This document shows, piece by piece, positions 36,282 through 45,802 of a stretch of 48,774 nucleotides of DNA; position 1 is the first letter of the stretch; every line of letters begins with the position of its first letter. The stretch comes from Epsilonproteobacteria bacterium (ex Lamellibrachia satsuma). GTDB lineage: Bacteria; Campylobacterota; Campylobacteria; Campylobacterales; Sulfurovaceae. Under the pieces are notes generated by a model. The model searched no databases, was not told the origin of the DNA, and was given only the letters and a program-made list of their open reading frames with translations. The position numbers and the translations under genes are program-made. The stretch is taken from contig JQIX01000020.1 of NCBI GenBank assembly GCA_003934925.1, positions 1 through 48,774 of the forward strand. Reading direction: 5' to 3'.

Positions 36282-37657
36282 AATCCCTTGTTTTATACTG
36301 TTTTATAGTCATGGCATTGCTGCAGGGTGCCTCCACTGTAACAAAGATAAAAAACTCTAAAAAAGTTCTTTCTGACACAAGATCTGCAAAGAAACATACG
36401 AGCAGAAAATTGAGCAAGATAGCTAAAGATATTCATGCAGCAGAAAAAGATATTGCCTATCTTGATAAAAAGATAGATGAACTCGGACGGGATCAAAATA
36501 AAACAGAAGAAGCATATAGAACACTGAAAATAGAATTAAAAAAATCTAAAGAGGATTTTATTAAAACAAGTAGCGAGTTAGAGCAGAAACGTAAAGCATA
36601 CATTGCTTTACTTGCCGAACAGTTCTCTGTTATCTTTGCTATGGAACAGGCCCATGAACCAACACGGGAATCCATTATCTCCCAAGAAGTCTATAAAGCA
36701 TACAAGAAGCATAACGAAAAAGTTTTGGCAGCATTCAGCTCAGAGATCATTATGCTTAAAAAACGTAAAAAAAACAAACTGTATCTACGTAATAAAACCC
36801 AAAAAGAGCTTCAACGGATCATAAAAAAAAGAGAAATGTATGCAGCAAAAAAACTACAAAAAAAGAGCTTATTGAAAAAACTTGCAGAAGATGAAGAAAA
36901 ATATAATGCCAAGTTGGAAAAAATTGTAGATAAACAAAATTCACTTCGTGCTACTTTGGCCAAACTGAATATTTTACGTGCACAAGAGGTAGAAGAAGCA
37001 CGTAAGCGAGCAGCAGCAAGAAAAGAGGCAATGCGTCTTGAAAAAGAGCGAAAAAGGCGTATGCGTAGAAAAAAAGCCTTGGCACTTGCAAAAGCTAAAA
37101 AGGCAAAAGAAGTACTTAGATTGGCAAAAACAGAAGCAGCAAAAAAAGCAGCAAGATTGGCGGCCAAAGAAGCAGAAAAAGAAGCAGATAAAATAGAAAA
37201 AGAAGCGTATGGACAGAGTGAGAAAATAAGGAAAATAAACTCTTCATATCATAAATCAAAAGTCTATGCATACAGAGGCGGAAAAACCATATCGCCTATT
37301 CCGGGTGCACGGCTCATAAAGAAGTTCGGTACCTATATAGACCCTATTTATAAAATCAAGATCTTTAATGAATCCATTACACTGAAAGCACCTTCAGCCG
37401 GTTCAAAAGTACATAATGTTCTTAATGGGAGGGTTGTATTTGCGGGGAAAAGCAGTATGCTGGGTAAAGTGGTTGTTGTAGCGCACAGCGGAAAGATACA
37501 TACTGTATATGCAGGGCTTTCCAAGATCGCACCCAATATCAGAACAGGCCGCAAGATCAGAAAAGGCTATGTGATCGGAAAAGTAACAAGCAAACTGATG
37601 TTCCAGGCAACCAAAAACTCCAAGCATATCAATCCGTTAAGGTTGATACAGATTTAG
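36278..37657 (+). CDS. EnvC-like murein hydrolase activator with degenerate LytM domain
   Basis: A 459-residue secreted protein: signal peptide (1-17), long lysine/arginine-rich coiled coil (about 30-320) and a C-terminal LytM/M23 domain (about 335-459). The zinc ligands of active M23 peptidases are absent: no HxxxD before the core, and HLHFE is replaced by KLMFQ. E. coli EnvC is likewise inactive and activates amidases under FtsEX control. It sits directly behind ftsEX, and a candidate amidase lies at 43138. Confidence 0.87.
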   Translation: MKSLVLYCFIVMALLQGASTVTKIKNSKKVLSDTRSAKKHTSRKLSKIAKDIHAAEKDIAYLDKKIDELGRDQNKTEEAYRTLKIELKKSKEDFIKTSSELEQKRKAYIALLAEQFSVIFAMEQAHEPTRESIISQEVYKAYKKHNEKVLAAFSSEIIMLKKRKKNKLYLRNKTQKELQRIIKKREMYAAKKLQKKSLLKKLAEDEEKYNAKLEKIVDKQNSLRATLAKLNILRAQEVEEARKRAAARKEAMRLEKERKRRMRRKKALALAKAKKAKEVLRLAKTEAAKKAARLAAKEAEKEADKIEKEAYGQSEKIRKINSSYHKSKVYAYRGGKTISPIPGARLIKKFGTYIDPIYKIKIFNESITLKAPSAGSKVHNVLNGRVVFAGKSSMLGKVVVVAHSGKIHTVYAGLSKIAPNIRTGRKIRKGYVIGKVTSKLMFQATKNSKHINPLRLIQI

Positions 37658-37685
37658 TTTAAACCCCTCCTAAACCACATTTGGA

Positions 37686-38425
<740 letters not shown>

Positions 38426-38447
38426 ATATATTGATTAAGGAATAAAT

Positions 38448-38654
38448 ATGAGAACAGAACAATTCACTGCAAAAGCACTTGAAAAAGTAAATTTCGATAA
38501 ATATCTTCTGGCAAATGCAGTAGGTAAAAGAGCAGAAGCGATCGCACACGGTGCAAAGCCGCTACTTGATATCGATACAAGTGAAATGAAATATACCGAT
38601 ATAGCACTTCAGGAGATCGCTGAAGGTAAAATCACTGTAAGCCTAGAAGGCTAA
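38448..38654 (+). CDS. rpoZ: RNA polymerase omega subunit
   Basis: A 68-residue subunit of RNA polymerase. LLANAVGKRAEAIAHGAKPL matches the conserved omega core, and the Campylobacterota form is this short. It sits upstream of relA/spoT, as rpoZ-spoT does in many bacteria; in others omega helps RNA polymerase respond to ppGpp. Confidence 0.9.
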   Translation: MRTEQFTAKALEKVNFDKYLLANAVGKRAEAIAHGAKPLLDIDTSEMKYTDIALQEIAEGKITVSLEG

Positions 38655-38660
38655 AAATCC

Positions 38661-40814
38661 TTGGATGCTTTTCTTACTAAAGCTAAAGAGATACATACGA
38701 TAGGAGAGGCAAAATCTCTTCTATGGGAACAGATCCCCTCTCCTCTCCCAGCAACATTAAAAGCCCTTGAACTTGCTTTGACCGCACATGATGGCCAAAA
38801 ACGTAAAAGCGGTGAACCTTATATCGTCCATCCTATACTTGTAGCAGCGATCACTGCAGCTTTCTCAAATGATGAAACAATGGTACAGGCAGCACTGCTT
38901 CATGATGTGGTAGAAGATACCAGTTATGATATAGAAGATCTAAAACGGGAATTCAGTCATGATGTTGCCCATATGGTCGAAGGGTTGACAAAGATCGTTG
39001 AGATACGTGATGAAGAGTTGATCCCTTCAGGTTCAGATGAGAGGCTTATCAACTCTGCACTCAGTTTCCGTAAGATGCTTATAGCCTCTATCAAAGATAT
39101 ACGCGTATTGGTCATTAAACTGTGTGACAGGCTGCATAATATGCTTACACTTGATGCTTTAAGTCCTGCAAAACAAAAACGTATTGCTGAAGAGACATTG
39201 GTCGTATATGCACCGATCGCTCATAGACTCGGTATTTCACGTTTGAAAAATAGTTTGGAAGATCTTAGCTTTTACTATATTTATCCGGAGGATTACCGGA
39301 AGATAGATAATTATATGAAAAGCAATGCACAGAATCTGCAATTCAAACTCAATGCTTTTATTCAAAAAGTAAGAGCCACTATGGATAAAGGCGGTTTTGA
39401 CCCAAAACAGTATGAGATCATAGGAAGGGTAAAGCACTATTACTCCATTTACCTTAAAATGCACCGTAAAGGGGTAAGTATAGAAGAGGTACTTGATCTT
39501 CTGGCTATTCGTATCATAGTGCAGGAGCCTATAGAGTGTTATAAGGTCTTAGGTTTAATGCATTTAAACTTCACACCGCTCATTTCCCGTTTTAAGGATT
39601 ATATTGCAGTACCCAAAGAGAATGGATATAAAACCATACATACAACACTTTTCAATGAAGAAGGTATTGTAGAGGCGCAGATACGAACCGTTCAGATGCA
39701 TAGACTTGCCGAGTATGGTGTTGCAGCGCACTGGAAGTATAAAGATGGCGGAGACAGTGTCAACCTGGGGTGGTTGGAAAGTCTGCATTATCAAAATGAA
39801 TCTGTCGAAGAGTTTTATGAACTGGCAAAAAGTGATCTTTTTTCCGAGGATATTACAGTCTTTTCTCCCAAAGGGGACTATTATACATTGCCAAAAGGTT
39901 CAACGGCTCTTGATTTTGCCTATGCGATACATTCTCAGGTTGGTGCAAGAGCAATCAGTGCATTGGTCAATAAACATAAATCATCACTTTTAACGATATT
40001 GAAAAACGGGGATATTGTCAAGATCTTGAAGGATGAAGTACCGCATCTTCATTGTTCATGGATGGATGCAGTGAAGACATCCAAAGCGAAAGATGGTATA
40101 AGAAGTCACTGCCGTGCAAGAATTAAAGAGTCAGATACACTTAGTGCCTATAATATTCTGGCAACCCTTTTTGCACAAAAAAGTTCTTCGATGAAAACGT
40201 TGATAAAGAAAATGGAGTTACAGGACTCCATATACAAGTTACCTGTACAGCTTGATTATTATAAAGAAACTATACGTAAAGTGGCTGCCTATACGGGGAC
40301 CAAAGAAGTACGTTTCTGGGAACTGCTTAAAAAGGGCTATAAAAAGCCGGTCATCAAGGAAATTGAATACTTTCGCTTTTTTACCAATAAAAGTTTGGAT
40401 GGTGTAGAGTTTGACTACTGCTGCCATCCAAAAGTAGGTGATCAGATCGTTGCATTCTATAAGGACAGTAAGGCTATTATACATCATAAATTATGTCAAA
40501 AAGCATACTCAAAAATGCTGGCCGGGGAACCGATGATCTATGTGGCTTGGCGTTCTTCAAAACTTTCGCGTTACAGGCTTATTATCAGTTTACAGAACCA
40601 AAAGGGGATACTTGCGGACCTTTTGGCCAAACTTTCTGATCTGGATCTGAATGTGGTCAGTATTGAACTTGGTATACAAAGTTCTGAAAGTGCAGAGTAT
40701 TGCCAGATAGAAGTAGAAAGCAGTGAAACCAAAAAGAGCATACTTTCAGAGAAAATTTCAAAAAAATTCAAACTGATAGAGATCATGAGTTTAGATGATG
40801 CATACAACAAATAA
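38661..40814 (+). CDS. spoT: Bifunctional (p)ppGpp synthetase/hydrolase
   Basis: A 717-residue Rel/SpoT enzyme. The HD hydrolase domain (about 30-190) has LLHDVVEDT; the synthetase domain (about 235-345) has DLLAIRI and DYIAVPKENGYKTIHTT; a TGS domain (about 390-450) and C-terminal ACT domain (about 645-715) follow. Both active sites look intact, so it likely makes and destroys ppGpp. TTG start six bases after rpoZ. Confidence 0.95.
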   Translation: MDAFLTKAKEIHTIGEAKSLLWEQIPSPLPATLKALELALTAHDGQKRKSGEPYIVHPILVAAITAAFSNDETMVQAALLHDVVEDTSYDIEDLKREFSHDVAHMVEGLTKIVEIRDEELIPSGSDERLINSALSFRKMLIASIKDIRVLVIKLCDRLHNMLTLDALSPAKQKRIAEETLVVYAPIAHRLGISRLKNSLEDLSFYYIYPEDYRKIDNYMKSNAQNLQFKLNAFIQKVRATMDKGGFDPKQYEIIGRVKHYYSIYLKMHRKGVSIEEVLDLLAIRIIVQEPIECYKVLGLMHLNFTPLISRFKDYIAVPKENGYKTIHTTLFNEEGIVEAQIRTVQMHRLAEYGVAAHWKYKDGGDSVNLGWLESLHYQNESVEEFYELAKSDLFSEDITVFSPKGDYYTLPKGSTALDFAYAIHSQVGARAISALVNKHKSSLLTILKNGDIVKILKDEVPHLHCSWMDAVKTSKAKDGIRSHCRARIKESDTLSAYNILATLFAQKSSSMKTLIKKMELQDSIYKLPVQLDYYKETIRKVAAYTGTKEVRFWELLKKGYKKPVIKEIEYFRFFTNKSLDGVEFDYCCHPKVGDQIVAFYKDSKAIIHHKLCQKAYSKMLAGEPMIYVAWRSSKLSRYRLIISLQNQKGILADLLAKLSDLDLNVVSIELGIQSSESAEYCQIEVESSETKKSILSEKISKKFKLIEIMSLDDAYNK

Positions 40815-40827
40815 CAGAGGATAAAAA

Positions 40828-42027
40828 ATGATAAGCAAAGCATTGGAAGAGATAAGCAGGGGAACCGCCGAAATCATAGATATGGAGCGCATTGAAAAAC
40901 TGGTTTCCAAATATTATGAAGATGGTACAACTTATACGGTAAAAGCAGGGTTCGATCCTACCGGTGCGGATCTGCATATAGGACACACGGTCCTTCTTCA
41001 AAAACTCAGAGTATTTCAGAATCATGGAGGACGCATACAGCTTCTTATAGGTGATTTTACGGCAATGATCGGTGACCCTACAGGCAAAAGTGAGACAAGA
41101 AAGGTGCTTGACAGGGGAACTATTATAACCAATGCGAAAACTTATCAGGATCAGGTCTTTAATATACTTGATGAGAGCAAGACCGAAGTGGTGTTCAACT
41201 CTACATGGCTTGAAGCGCTGGGAGCTGCAGGGATGGTTTCCCTGACAACGACATTTAATGTGGCACGTATGCTTGAACGGGATGATTTTGAAAAACGCTA
41301 TAAAAGCGGACAGAGCATCTCTATTTCCGAGTTTATTTATCCTTTGCTTCAAGGATATGATTCTGTAGAACTTAAAAGTGATATTGAGATCGGCGGAACG
41401 GACCAGAAGTTCAACTTGCTCATGGGAAGATTTCTTCAGAGAGCCTATGAAATAGATAAAGAACAGGCTGTACTTATGATGCCTATTTTAGAAGGGCTTG
41501 ACGGAGTGCATAAGATGAGCAAATCGTTGAACAACTATATCGGTATCACCGAAGAGCCTAAAGATATCTATGCAAAAACCCTTTCTGTTTCAGATGAGTT
41601 GATGTGGCGCTATTATGAGCTCTTAAGTGAGAAATCACTTCAAGAGATCGCTACGATGAAAGAAGAAGTGCGAAAAGGTACACTTCACCCCAAAATTGTT
41701 AAAGAGAACCTGGCACTTGAGCTTGTTACAAGATTCTATAATGAAGAGTTGGCTACACTAGCTAAAGCAGAATTCGATAACGTCTTTAAGGCAAATAAGC
41801 TGCCTTCAGATATGAATGAAGTAGAAGTAGAAGAGGGGATCTGGATCTGTAAAGCCTTGGTTGATGCGGGTATTGAGCCTTCAACATCTCAGGCAAGACG
41901 TGATATCAAACAGGGTGCTGTAAGAATTGACCAGGAGAAGATCTCCGATGAAAAATTGAATCTTGAGTCAGGGGAGTATATTCTGCAGGTGGGGAAAAGG
42001 AAATTTGCAAAAGTGAAGGTGGGGTAA
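40828..42027 (+). CDS. tyrS: Tyrosyl-tRNA synthetase
   Basis: A 399-residue class I synthetase. HIGH at 50-53 in PTGADLHIGH and KMSKS near 229 are intact. The C-terminal S4-like RNA-binding domain (about 335-399, ASTSQARRDIKQGAVRID type) is present. It overlaps the next gene by one base (TAATG). Confidence 0.95.
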   Translation: MISKALEEISRGTAEIIDMERIEKLVSKYYEDGTTYTVKAGFDPTGADLHIGHTVLLQKLRVFQNHGGRIQLLIGDFTAMIGDPTGKSETRKVLDRGTIITNAKTYQDQVFNILDESKTEVVFNSTWLEALGAAGMVSLTTTFNVARMLERDDFEKRYKSGQSISISEFIYPLLQGYDSVELKSDIEIGGTDQKFNLLMGRFLQRAYEIDKEQAVLMMPILEGLDGVHKMSKSLNNYIGITEEPKDIYAKTLSVSDELMWRYYELLSEKSLQEIATMKEEVRKGTLHPKIVKENLALELVTRFYNEELATLAKAEFDNVFKANKLPSDMNEVEVEEGIWICKALVDAGIEPSTSQARRDIKQGAVRIDQEKISDEKLNLESGEYILQVGKRKFAKVKVG

Positions 42028-43136
42028 TGGCATTTAAATCTTTTAAGATCGGAAAATACACGATCGAAAAACCTATAGTGCAAGGCGGTATGGGTGTTGG
42101 TATCTCATGGGATCAGCTTGCCGGTACAGTATCAAAAGAAGGTGGGCTGGGTGTGATCTCTGCCGTGGGTACCGGAGTATATAAACATAGAAAATACCTT
42201 GATGAAAAAGAGATGGTAGGCAAGGAGCATAGACCGCTTGAAGCGATAAACTTTTATTCTTATGAAGCACTTGAGCATATTTTTAGAAATGCCAGAGAGA
42301 TATGCGGTGACAAGCCGTTGGCGGCCAATGTACTGTATGCACAGAGTGAGTATGACCGTGTAGTGCAGGATGCCTGTAAAGCCGGTGCCGATATCATCAT
42401 TACCGGTGCAGGGCTTCCCTTGACCATGCCGGAAGCAGCGAAAGATTATCCTGAGGTCGCACTCGTGCCTATCGTTTCCACCGCGAAAGCATTGAGGATC
42501 TTATGCCGCCGCTGGAAGAAAACACATGACAGACTCCCCGATGCCGTGATCGTAGAAGGACCACTCAGCGGAGGGCACCAGGGATTCAAATATGATGAAT
42601 GTTTCCTGCCGGAAAACCAGCTTGAAGAGATCTTGCCGCCGGTAGTGGAAGAAGCCAAAGAATGGGGTAATATTCCTGTTATCGCAGCAGGCGGTGTATG
42701 GGATCATGACGATATCGTCAAAATGATGGAACTTGGCGCTTCTGCAGTACAGATGGGAACGCGTTTCATCGGTACGGTTGAGTGTGATGCCAGTGAAGTG
42801 ATGAAGCAGGTTGTCATTGATTCGACAGAAGATACGATCAAACTTTTCAAGTCACCGGTGGGTTATCCGGCACGCGGGGTAAAAACAAAGCTGCATGAAA
42901 GCATAGAAGAAGGCACGGCACCTAAAATAGCATGTATTTCCAATTGTGTTACACCATGCCACCGTGGTGAAGAGGCTAAAATAGTAGGGTACTGTATCGC
43001 TGACAGACTTACGGATGCGTATGACGGACTTATCGATACAGGGCTCTTTTTTACCGGTGCCAACGGATATCGTCTTAAAGAGATCATTACCGTAAAAGAG
43101 CTTATGCATAAGCTGATGGAAGGAGAAGATAAATAA
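42027..43136 (+). CDS. FMN-dependent nitronate monooxygenase / FabK-like oxidoreductase
   Basis: A 369-residue TIM-barrel flavoprotein of the NMO/2-nitropropane dioxygenase family. PIVQGGMGVGISWDQLAG at the N-terminus, IVEGPLSGGHQGF near 172 and GVWDHDDIVKMMELGASAVQMGTRF, the phosphate-binding segment, are clear. Members either oxidise alkyl nitronates or act as enoyl-ACP reductase (FabK); the sequence alone does not decide. Cysteines in ACISNCVTPCHRGEE near the C-terminus are notable. Confidence 0.82.
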   Translation: MAFKSFKIGKYTIEKPIVQGGMGVGISWDQLAGTVSKEGGLGVISAVGTGVYKHRKYLDEKEMVGKEHRPLEAINFYSYEALEHIFRNAREICGDKPLAANVLYAQSEYDRVVQDACKAGADIIITGAGLPLTMPEAAKDYPEVALVPIVSTAKALRILCRRWKKTHDRLPDAVIVEGPLSGGHQGFKYDECFLPENQLEEILPPVVEEAKEWGNIPVIAAGGVWDHDDIVKMMELGASAVQMGTRFIGTVECDASEVMKQVVIDSTEDTIKLFKSPVGYPARGVKTKLHESIEEGTAPKIACISNCVTPCHRGEEAKIVGYCIADRLTDAYDGLIDTGLFFTGANGYRLKEIITVKELMHKLMEGEDK

Positions 43137-43137
43137 A

Positions 43138-44349
43138 GTGAAATTTCTTAAGATCTTTCTTTTATTTATACTCAGTTCGGTATGCCTTTTTTCTTCCGTT
43201 ACACTTTTGAAAAAAGTGGAATTAAAAAAAGGTGAACTGCAACTACAGTTTAACAAACCTTATAATAAAAAGCAGATCAGACATTTTGCTCTTGTCAAAC
43301 CCTACAGGGAAGTGTTCGATATCAAAAATACGCGTTTGGCGAACAGACATGTAGGCAAAAATCTTAAAAGTTCCCGCTGCAGATCACTCAGGGTCTCACA
43401 ATATAAAAAAAATGTGGTAAGAGTCGTAATAGAGACAGGAAAGTCTTATGCCTGTACACCTTACAGGCCTCTTTATTCCTATAAACACTATCATATTCCT
43501 TTACCGAAATTTAGAACCCGTCCACTACAAAGTCAGGCAAAGAAAACCTATAAAAAATCCCATAAAAAATCAAAGAAAAGAGTGAAAAAATATAAACAAA
43601 AGAAAGTGTATCTCACGTCTTCTGCCAAAAAAAGATCATCAAGATATCATAAGAATGAACTTATAGTCATAGATGCCGGGCATGGGGGGCATGATACCGG
43701 TGCTATAGCAGGCGGAAAGAAAGAAAAGGACCTTGTTCTTCAAATTGCGAAAAGACTTGAAAAACAGCTCAAACGAAAAGGGTATTCGGTCTATATGACA
43801 CGAAAAAAAGACCGTTTTTTAAAACTTCCGCAGCGTACCCGGATCGCCGATCATAAAGATGCCAAAGTATTTATTTCTATTCATGCAAATTCAGTTCCAA
43901 AAAGAAAGAGATACAAAGTGCATGGTGTGGAAACTTTCTTTTTGCAGACCACAAGAGATGCAAAATCACAGCGTATCGCGGCAAGAGAGAACAGGGCGGT
44001 ACTTAAAGGCGCGGGGAGCAGGCTAAGCAAGAAGGTGATCATAGATTCTGTTCTGAACGGGCCAAAGATCGTACAGTCCAATAAACTGGCAATAGATGTG
44101 CAAAGAGGGATGATAGCCAATCTGAGGAGCCGTTACAGAGGCGTTAAAGACGGCGGTGTAAGGTCTGCTCCATTTTGGGTCCTCGTAGGTGCAAGCCGGC
44201 CATCCATACTTGTAGAGGTAGGGTATATCTCCCATCCGACAGAGAGAAAAAGACTTTTTACGCCAAGATATCAGGAGCTTATCGCCAAAGGGATAGCAGA
44301 GGGGATCAACCGATATCTGACCAATAGGAAAAAAGAGATAGACTTTTAG
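43138..44349 (+). CDS. N-acetylmuramoyl-L-alanine amidase (AmiC-like)
   Basis: A 403-residue periplasmic zinc amidase. A signal peptide (1-20) leads to an AMIN-like beta domain (about 20-110), a lysine-rich linker (about 130-165) and an Amidase_3 domain (about 175-400). DAGHGGHDTGA, EKDLVL, SIHAN and the catalytic glutamate in LVEVGYISHP are intact. It would cut septal wall stems when switched on by the EnvC-like protein encoded at 36278. GTG start one base after the upstream stop. Confidence 0.92.
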   Translation: MKFLKIFLLFILSSVCLFSSVTLLKKVELKKGELQLQFNKPYNKKQIRHFALVKPYREVFDIKNTRLANRHVGKNLKSSRCRSLRVSQYKKNVVRVVIETGKSYACTPYRPLYSYKHYHIPLPKFRTRPLQSQAKKTYKKSHKKSKKRVKKYKQKKVYLTSSAKKRSSRYHKNELIVIDAGHGGHDTGAIAGGKKEKDLVLQIAKRLEKQLKRKGYSVYMTRKKDRFLKLPQRTRIADHKDAKVFISIHANSVPKRKRYKVHGVETFFLQTTRDAKSQRIAARENRAVLKGAGSRLSKKVIIDSVLNGPKIVQSNKLAIDVQRGMIANLRSRYRGVKDGGVRSAPFWVLVGASRPSILVEVGYISHPTERKRLFTPRYQELIAKGIAEGINRYLTNRKKEIDF

Positions 44350-44350
44350 C

Positions 44351-44369
44351 GGTAACCCTTGTGGTTACC
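44351..44369. terminator. GGTAACC hairpin between convergent genes
   Basis: GGTAACC-CTTGT-GGTTACC is a perfect seven-base-pair hairpin right after the amidase stop, facing the end of ppa. It may end both transcripts. The core resembles the left arm of the 1536-1605 repeat (GCAACCACAAGGGATTGCC), so it may be a copy of the same palindromic family. Confidence 0.55.
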
Positions 44370-44376
44370 CACAAAA

Positions 44377-44895
44377 TTATTTATAGTTCCTGATCGCTTT
44401 GTCCAGGATCTTTTCCGCTGCTTTTTTATCTTGGAATCCGGAGACTTTTACCCATTTGTTAGGCTCAAGCATTTTGTACGTTTCAAAAAAGTTCTTGATA
44501 CGGTTGAGCGTATGTTCCGGCAGGTCATCAATGTCATTGATCTTTGCATAGGTCGGGTCTGTCTTTGTTGTAGGAACGGCAAGGAGCTTTTCGTCTCCAC
44601 CGTTTTCATCTTCGGTTATCAATACGCCTACCAGTCTGCATTTGATGTATGAGCCTGTCTGCAGAGCGTAGTCGCACAGTACGAGGATGTCTGCAGGATC
44701 CCCGTCATCTGAAAGGGTATTGGCTACAAAACCGTAGTTTGCCGGGTAGTGCATCGCTGAGTAGAGTACCCTGTCCACCCGGGCTGCGCCTGAGTCCTTG
44801 TCTATCTCATATTTTATACTTGAATTAAGCGGTACTTCGATGATGGCGTTGACAGCATCAGGATTTTCGCCATGTCCGATCTTCGTTATATCCAT
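44377..44895 (-). CDS. ppa: Inorganic pyrophosphatase (family I)
   Basis: A 172-residue soluble enzyme that hydrolyses pyrophosphate. EVPLNSSIKYEIDKD, YPANYGFVANTLSDDGDPADILV (with the DxxDPxD-type metal-binding acids) and the C-terminal KWVKVSGF strand are diagnostic. Convergent with the amidase gene. The 207 bases beyond its start hold no gene that I can see. Confidence 0.95.
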   Translation of the reverse strand: MDITKIGHGENPDAVNAIIEVPLNSSIKYEIDKDSGAARVDRVLYSAMHYPANYGFVANTLSDDGDPADILVLCDYALQTGSYIKCRLVGVLITEDENGGDEKLLAVPTTKTDPTYAKINDIDDLPEHTLNRIKNFFETYKMLEPNKWVKVSGFQDKKAAEKILDKAIRNYK

Positions 44896-45058
44896 AGTGG
44901 TATCTCCAGAGTAAATTCAGGGTTATTAGAGGTGCCCTTTATGCAAATAGTATCATAAAGTTTATAAATAACCATCAGGATATATTGGACTTTTTTGTTT
45001 GATCTTATGTTTTTCGGTATCTGCGGGAAATGGTCTGTATGAAAGTATAAAGCGGAAG

Positions 45059-45085
45059 AGGAAGCGATACACTATACCGCTTCCT
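45059..45085 (-). terminator. Hairpin after the beta-barrel gene
   Basis: AGGAAGCG (45059-45066) pairs with CGCTTCCT (45078-45085) around an A/T-rich loop, 18 bases beyond the stop of the minus-strand operon. The T-run is weak, so strength is uncertain. Confidence 0.6.
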
Positions 45086-45102
45086 TTGTATTAAAAAATG
45101 AA

Positions 45103-45789
45103 TTAGAAGTCGTAAGTAACCCCGAAACTCACTATATTTGTTTTATATTTTTCCGGACCTTCATTATTCATGAGGTTCTGATAGTCTATCCAAAGGCCCC
45201 AGCCCACTTCCTGGTCACCCTGGCCGTCAAATGGTCTATCGAATGCCGGAACATCATCCGGATTCTTTTTGTAGGAGTCATAGTCATCCTTTTTGCTTGA
45301 AAGATCATATTCCAGTCCTATACCGTAGCTGAAACCATTATGCGTAAACTCATCCTGTAAACTTGTAGAGTCTGTTACAACTTTTGTGTGCCCCCAGCCA
45401 AGCAGACCATATATGTTCACCTGTTCGCCTACAGGCATCATCGGTTTAAGGAAGATGCCGTAATGCGTTGTTTCCGCCCAGTCACTGTCAATGGTTGCTT
45501 TCAGTGCACGGCCCTCAATGCCAATATACTGGTTGAAATCATACCCGACTCTTACGATCCCACCCCATGTGGAATCTTTAAGTCGTATGGTTTCAGTACA
45601 ACCCCGTTCAAAACAATCTCTGCTTACACCGGCCCAAATGACACCTATACCAATATAGAAAGGATCTGTGTCGGTTTGTACCGGTACTGCAACTACCTCT
45701 GCAGCAGGAGCAACAATGTTCCCTCCTGCAAGCAGACTGTTTGTTGCCAAAAGTGTTCCAAGTGCGATTATGCTTATTGCTTTTTTCAT
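45103..45789 (-). CDS. Outer-membrane beta-barrel protein
   Basis: A 228-residue protein with a signal peptide (MKKAISIIALGTLLATNSLLAGG) and alternating-residue strands ending in F, as in small OmpA-like barrels: YIGIGVIWAG, WGGIVRVGYDF, IGIEGRALKA, GFSYGIGLEYDL and a terminal SFGVTYDF. Two cysteines in CFERGC may form a loop disulfide. The ATG at 45789 has an excellent GGGAGGAG site; a frame start at 45813 would overlap the upstream gene. It is 13 bases downstream of the surface-protein gene, so probably in its riboswitch-controlled operon. Confidence 0.82.
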   Translation of the reverse strand: MKKAISIIALGTLLATNSLLAGGNIVAPAAEVVAVPVQTDTDPFYIGIGVIWAGVSRDCFERGCTETIRLKDSTWGGIVRVGYDFNQYIGIEGRALKATIDSDWAETTHYGIFLKPMMPVGEQVNIYGLLGWGHTKVVTDSTSLQDEFTHNGFSYGIGLEYDLSSKKDDYDSYKKNPDDVPAFDRPFDGQGDQEVGWGLWIDYQNLMNNEGPEKYKTNIVSFGVTYDF

Positions 45790-45802
45790 GTTCACTCCTC
45801 CC